From NCBI RefSeq assembly GCF_004762045.1, contig NZ_SJOM01000007.1, positions 4,155,451 to 4,219,450 of the forward strand: a DNA stretch of 64,000 nucleotides, read 5' to 3'. This DNA is from Mycobacterium sp. DL99 (GTDB taxonomy: Bacteria > Actinomycetota > Actinomycetes > Mycobacteriales > Mycobacteriaceae). The translations under genes were made by a program, and so were the position numbers. The notes beneath the pieces were generated by a model. It saw only the letters and a list, made by a program, of their open reading frames with translations. It was not told the DNA's origin and searched no databases. Below are positions 60,239-64,000 of the stretch, in pieces (the first letter of the stretch is position 1; the number at the start of each line of letters is the position of its first letter).

Positions 60239-60442
60239 TCACTCGGACTCCACCTCGTCTACCGGGGCGTGGCGCAGCCGGTGCAACCCCGTGATTCCCC
60301 AGCCCAGCGCGCCGTCGAGCACCACTGCGCTGCCATAAGCCAATGCCAACACCACCGGCATCACCACAGCGGTCTGTACGACGAACGGCAGCCCGGTCAG
60401 CCACAGTTCGACGCCGTCCCACCAGTTCAGGATTGCCGCCAT
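60239..60442 (-). CDS. Small membrane protein (Rv2401A-like position)
   Basis: This 67-residue protein has one or two hydrophobic stretches (LWLTGLPFVVQTAVVMPVVLALAYGSAVVL) and a basic/acidic tail (LHRLRHAPVDEVESE). It lies between subI and the divergent trehalase gene, where M. tuberculosis has small membrane genes. Function unknown. Confidence 0.7.
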   Translation of the reverse strand: MAAILNWWDGVELWLTGLPFVVQTAVVMPVVLALAYGSAVVLDGALGWGITGLHRLRHAPVDEVESE

Positions 60443-60546
60443 GGGGCAAGCCTAGGCGATCACCTGATCGGCCCCGTCCCGCCCGTAACATTCGACACGC
60501 GTCGCTTGGGTAGACGACACCTGTATCCGCAGATGATGATGTTCGG

Positions 60547-62577
60547 ATGGTCCTGCAACACACCGAGCCCACGGATGTCGTCGCGGCACTCGACAAGACA
60601 TCTGACACTCCCAAGGCACCCGAGGCACCGCTGACGGTGACCGCCCCGGTGCCCTACACGTCGGCCGGGTCGCTGCGGAACCCGTTCCCACCGATCGCCG
60701 ACTACGGCTTCCTGTCCGACTGCGAGAACACCTGCCTGATCTCCTCGGCCGGCTCGGTGGAATGGCTGTGTGTCCCCCGGCCAGACTCCCCCAGCGTGTT
60801 CGGCGCCATCCTGGACCGCAGCGCGGGCCACTTCCGGCTCGGTCCCTACGGTGTGACCGTTCCCTCGGCGCGGCGCTACCTGCCGGGCAGCCTGATCCTG
60901 GAGACCACCTGGCAGACCCACACCGGCTGGCTGATCGTGCGCGACGCGCTGGTGATGGGCCCATGGCACGACATCGACTCCCGCTCACGCACGCATCGGC
61001 GCACCCCGATGGACTGGGACGCCGAGCACATCCTGCTGCGCACCGTGCGCTGTGTCAGCGGCACCGTCGAACTCGTGATGAATTGCGAACCGGCGTTCGA
61101 CTACCACCGGGTCGGTGCGTCATGGGAGTACTCCGGCCCGGCCTACGGCGAAGCCATCGCGCGCGCCAGCCGCAACCCGGATTCGCACCCCACGCTGCGG
61201 CTCACCTCCAATCTGCGGATCGGTATCGAGGGCCGTGAGGCCCGTGCCCGCACGCGGCTCACCGAGGGCGACAACGTGTTCGTCGCGCTGAGCTGGTCCA
61301 AGCACCCGGCCCCACAGACCTTCGACGAAGCCGCCGAGAAGATGTGGAAGACCAGTGAGTCGTGGCGGCAGTGGATCAACATCGGCGACTTCCCCGATCA
61401 TCCGTGGCGGTCGTACCTGCAGCGCAGCGCGCTGACGCTCAAGGGCCTGACCTACTCGCCGACCGGAGCCCTGCTGGCCGCACCCACCACGTCACTGCCG
61501 GAAACCCCTCAGGGCGAACGTAACTGGGACTACCGCTACTCGTGGATTCGCGACTCCACATTCGCACTGTGGGGCCTGTACACGCTCGGACTGGACCGGG
61601 AAGCCGACGATTTCTTCTCGTTCATCGCCGATGTGTCCGGTGCCAACAACGGCGAACGCCACCCACTGCAGGTGATGTACGGGGTCGGTGGCGAGCGCAG
61701 CCTCGTCGAAGAAGAACTCCACCACCTGTCGGGCTACGACAACGCCCGGCCGGTGCGGATCGGCAACGGTGCCTACAACCAGATGCAGCACGACATCTGG
61801 GGCACCATGCTCGATTCGGTGTACCTGCACGCCAAATCACGGGAGCAGATTCCCGAGGCGCTGTGGCCGGTGCTGAAGAACCAGGTCGAGGAAGCCATCA
61901 AGCACTGGAAGGAACCAGACCGCGGCATCTGGGAGGTGCGTGGCGAACCGCAGCACTTCACCTCCAGCAAGATCATGTGCTGGGTGGCGCTGGATCGCGG
62001 TTCGAAGCTGGCCGAGCTGCAGGGCGAGAAGAGCTACGCGCAGCAGTGGCGGGCGACCGCCGAGGAGATCAAGGCCGACATCCTGGCCCGCGGGGTCGAT
62101 TCCCGCGGCGTGCTCACCCAGCGCTACGGCGATCCCGCGCTGGACGCGTCGCTGCTGCTGGCGGTGTTGACGCGGTTCCTGCCCTCGGACGACCCCCGGG
62201 TGCGGGCGACCGTGCTGGCGATCGCCGACGAGCTAACCGAGAACGGCCTGGTGCTGCGCTACCGGGTCGAGGAGACCGACGACGGCCTGTCCGGCGAAGA
62301 GGGCACCTTCACCATCTGTTCGTTCTGGCTGGTGTCCGCGCTGGTCGAGATCGGCGAGGTGAGCCGGGCCAAGCACCTGCTGGAGCGGTTGCTGTCGTTC
62401 GCCAGCCCGCTGCATCTGTACGCCGAGGAGATCGAGCCGCGCACCGGTCGCCACCTCGGCAACTTCCCGCAGGCGTTCACCCACCTGGCCCAGATCAACG
62501 CCGTGGTGCACGTCATCCGCGCCGAGGAGGAATCCGACAGTTCCGGGGTCTTCCAGCCCGCCAACGCGCCGATGTAG
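60547..62577 (+). CDS. treH: Trehalase, GH15 family
   Basis: This 676-residue glycoside hydrolase 15-type protein is similar to Rv2402 and the M. smegmatis trehalase, which hydrolyse trehalose to glucose. The N-terminal super-beta-sandwich region includes IADYGFLSDCENTCLISSAGSVEWLCVPRPDSPSVFG. The (alpha/alpha)6 barrel has LPETPQGERNWDYRYSWIRDSTF, typical of the family, and EEGTFTICSFWLVSAL. The first 45 residues are a variable Pro/Thr-rich extension. No clear ribosome-binding site precedes the ATG, so the start may be further in. Confidence 0.9.
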   Translation: MVLQHTEPTDVVAALDKTSDTPKAPEAPLTVTAPVPYTSAGSLRNPFPPIADYGFLSDCENTCLISSAGSVEWLCVPRPDSPSVFGAILDRSAGHFRLGPYGVTVPSARRYLPGSLILETTWQTHTGWLIVRDALVMGPWHDIDSRSRTHRRTPMDWDAEHILLRTVRCVSGTVELVMNCEPAFDYHRVGASWEYSGPAYGEAIARASRNPDSHPTLRLTSNLRIGIEGREARARTRLTEGDNVFVALSWSKHPAPQTFDEAAEKMWKTSESWRQWINIGDFPDHPWRSYLQRSALTLKGLTYSPTGALLAAPTTSLPETPQGERNWDYRYSWIRDSTFALWGLYTLGLDREADDFFSFIADVSGANNGERHPLQVMYGVGGERSLVEEELHHLSGYDNARPVRIGNGAYNQMQHDIWGTMLDSVYLHAKSREQIPEALWPVLKNQVEEAIKHWKEPDRGIWEVRGEPQHFTSSKIMCWVALDRGSKLAELQGEKSYAQQWRATAEEIKADILARGVDSRGVLTQRYGDPALDASLLLAVLTRFLPSDDPRVRATVLAIADELTENGLVLRYRVEETDDGLSGEEGTFTICSFWLVSALVEIGEVSRAKHLLERLLSFASPLHLYAEEIEPRTGRHLGNFPQAFTHLAQINAVVHVIRAEEESDSSGVFQPANAPM

Positions 62578-62752
62578 GCCGGAGGCCTACGTTCTACAGA
62601 TGTGGGCGGCTAGCTGTCGTGACCTGACACGTTGTTGTCAGGCGCACGCATTCGCCATCCTGGCCCGGCATTCCGAATCCTGTTGGGCCACAGCTAGATG
62701 GGAGCCTGGCGGCGTTACCATCGTCGCTGCCCGCTAGTCACTAGGAGACGGC

Positions 62753-63136
62753 TCAGCTTACGGTCAGCGCGAGGAGTGCAATCGAAATCACAGCGGTTAT
62801 CGTAATTTTGGCAAGCCGCCAGCTGGAACGCCGTGCGACCCAGGGCAGATCCGGCAGCCGCCGAATCCTGCCGGCGGCCCCGAGCGCAAGGGTGGCCACG
62901 GCGCCGATCCAGATTGCTACGGGCAACTGACTCCAGTCGGCCTGGGCGCGCGCCAGCGCCAGGACGGCGACGGCGGCGCTGCTCGTCGTAAGCACAGTCA
63001 ACCGGTCATCGGTGCCGCGTCGGTTTCTCTGTTCGCGCGCGCGTTCGCGCCAGGCGGTGAGGGTGTATGCCGCGGGGATCGCCAGCAACGAGGCCGCTAC
63101 GGCGAGGTTTACCACCACGGTGACGGTATCTGTCAT
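62753..63136 (-). CDS. Small polytopic membrane protein, unknown function
   Basis: This 127-residue protein has four hydrophobic segments (VTVVVNLAVAASLLAIPAAYTLTAW; LTTSSAAVAVLALARAQ; AIWIGAVATLALGAA; ITITAVISIALLALTVS) and a basic loop. Its start overlaps the serine hydrolase stop by 4 bases, so the two are co-translated. The 175 bases between trehalase and its stop (62578-62752) hold no recognised feature. Confidence 0.7.
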   Translation of the reverse strand: MTDTVTVVVNLAVAASLLAIPAAYTLTAWRERAREQRNRRGTDDRLTVLTTSSAAVAVLALARAQADWSQLPVAIWIGAVATLALGAAGRIRRLPDLPWVARRSSWRLAKITITAVISIALLALTVS

Positions 63137-64000
63137 GCCGCGTCGACCAGGATGCGGATGGCGATCTCATCTACGCCGACGGCACTGTTCGCCAGGACGA
63201 CCACCGCCGCGGCGTGCTCGCGGTCGAGAGCGAGCATGCTGGAGAACCCTGCTGTGCCGCCGTTGTGCCAAGTGAGGTCCACGTCGCCGATCCGGTGAGT
63301 GAACCATGCGCGGCCCACCCGGATGTCATTGCCCACCTCCCAGCGTGGGTCGAGCGCACTGAGGCCCGGTGCGCGGCGGTCGAGCAGGGCCTGTGCGTAA
63401 CGCGCCATGTCCGCCGGTGTCGAGCGCACCCCGCCGGCGGGCGCGTACGCGTTCAGGGGCCACGCCTGCTCGGGTTGGCCTTTCGCGCTCCAACCGGTCG
63501 GCGCATCCGAGGACAACTCTGATGCGGAGAGTGGGGTGAAGGAGCGTGTCATCCCGAGCGGTTGGAACAGGTGGCGGTCGAGCATTGCCGGGTAGTTGGT
63601 CCTGGCGTGCTCGGCGAGCGCCTCGCCGAGCAGGGCTACGCCCAGGTTCGAATACGAAAAGGAGCCGCGCCCAGAGAGATTCGCTGAGCGCGCCTGGGTG
63701 AGCAGCGTCGCGGCGTCGGCTGTGTAGGGATTGCGGTGCCGCAGCACGGCAAGACTGGCGCCGGCCAGATCTCGCGGCCGGTTGGCGATCCGCGGCAGGC
63801 CCGACCGGTGGCTGGCAAGTTCCTCGAGCGTTACGTCGGCTACCGCACTGCCGCCCAGGTCGAGCAGGCTCCCCAGCGGGGTGTCGGGTGTCAGCTCACC
63901 CGCCTCCACGGCTTCTGCAAAGACCAGAGAGGTCATGGTCTTCGTGATCGATCCGATCTCGTAGACGGTGTTCGAATCGGCGCCGAAGTGTGCCTCTGTC
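63133..64000 (-). CDS. Serine beta-lactamase-like hydrolase (partial, N-terminus beyond window)
   Basis: This is the C-terminal portion, about 288 residues, of a class C beta-lactamase/D-Ala-D-Ala carboxypeptidase-family protein. The frame stays open to the window edge. The SxxK catalytic motif is present (GSITKTMTSLVFAE), as are YSN (SYSNLGVALLGEAL) and HNGG (WHNGGTAGFSS, in place of KTG). The methionine in that SxxK region is not the start. Natural substrates of such proteins are often esters or peptides rather than beta-lactams. Confidence 0.85.
   Translation of the reverse strand, partial: TEAHFGADSNTVYEIGSITKTMTSLVFAEAVEAGELTPDTPLGSLLDLGGSAVADVTLEELASHRSGLPRIANRPRDLAGASLAVLRHRNPYTADAATLLTQARSANLSGRGSFSYSNLGVALLGEALAEHARTNYPAMLDRHLFQPLGMTRSFTPLSASELSSDAPTGWSAKGQPEQAWPLNAYAPAGGVRSTPADMARYAQALLDRRAPGLSALDPRWEVGNDIRVGRAWFTHRIGDVDLTWHNGGTAGFSSMLALDREHAAAVVVLANSAVGVDEIAIRILVDAA

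Noticed and set aside
1..64000. tRNA, rRNA, CRISPR arrays, insertion sequences, prophage genes
   Set aside because: No cloverleaf, array of spaced repeats, transposase or integrase was recognised by reading the sequence and translations.

Overview
This is a high-GC actinobacterial chromosome segment. Gene order and protein content place it in a non-tuberculous, probably rapid-growing Mycobacterium (Mycolicibacterium type). The backbone follows the M. tuberculosis Rv2357c-Rv2402 order: glyS, smtB-zur, uppS, recO, amiA2, era, ybeY-phoH, rsmE, dnaJ2, hrcA, the mycobactin (mbt) genes, hemW, sirA-cysH-chelatase, subI-cysTWA and trehalase. Counterparts of cfp2, mbtJ, mbtI, rpfD and Rv2390c are not present at their expected places. 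Several gene blocks are present here that the M. tuberculosis locus lacks. No tRNA, rRNA, CRISPR array or insertion sequence was recognised.

Region by region. 1-6558: housekeeping and metal-sensing genes (glyS, the smtB-zur zinc-sensor operon, a Nudix hydrolase, uppS, recO, an amidase). 6559-9470: an inserted cluster resembling espA/E, espC/F and espD/H, which are ESX-1 secretion-associated genes, followed by a proline-rich membrane protein. 9480-17630: era, a deaminase-like protein, a CorC/HlyC-type protein, ybeY, phoH, rsmE, dnaJ2 and hrcA, mostly tightly packed on the minus strand. 17780-41270: the mycobactin cluster, with mbtB to mbtH on minus and mbtA divergent on plus, controlled from tandem IdeR-like boxes. 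Between mbtB and a stand-alone thioesterase lies an extra open reading frame that is an adenylation-domain remnant with its own IdeR-like box.

41256-46520 holds the most striking gene: a 1736-residue iterative type I PKS of the 6-methylsalicylic acid synthase (6-MSAS) architecture (KS-AT-TH/DH-KR-ACP). It sits where mbtI (salicylate synthase) is found in M. tuberculosis and has an IdeR-like box upstream. I propose that it makes 6-methylsalicylate, which MbtA loads onto the MbtB aryl carrier domain. This would give methylsalicyl mycobactins, a chemotype long known from some rapid growers.

46636-60080 is a sulfur region. It holds hemW, a cysteine-rich leader peptide and attenuator-like stem before sirA-cysH-sirohydrochlorin chelatase, and a sulfide/persulfide-detoxification operon (persulfide dioxygenase-rhodanese, SQR, rhodanese-membrane protein, TauE/SafE exporter, CstR-like sensor). 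This operon has three matching palindromic operators. The sulfate ABC importer subI-cysTWA follows, preceded by a second Cys-Cys leader peptide and a perfect 8-7-8 inverted repeat. The right end holds two small membrane proteins, a GH15 trehalase, a membrane protein and a truncated serine hydrolase.

The window therefore combines iron scavenging (IdeR-type boxes), zinc sensing (SmtB/Zur) and sulfur assimilation and detoxification (Cys leaders, CstR). All functional calls rest on motif recognition and remembered family knowledge. No database search was run.
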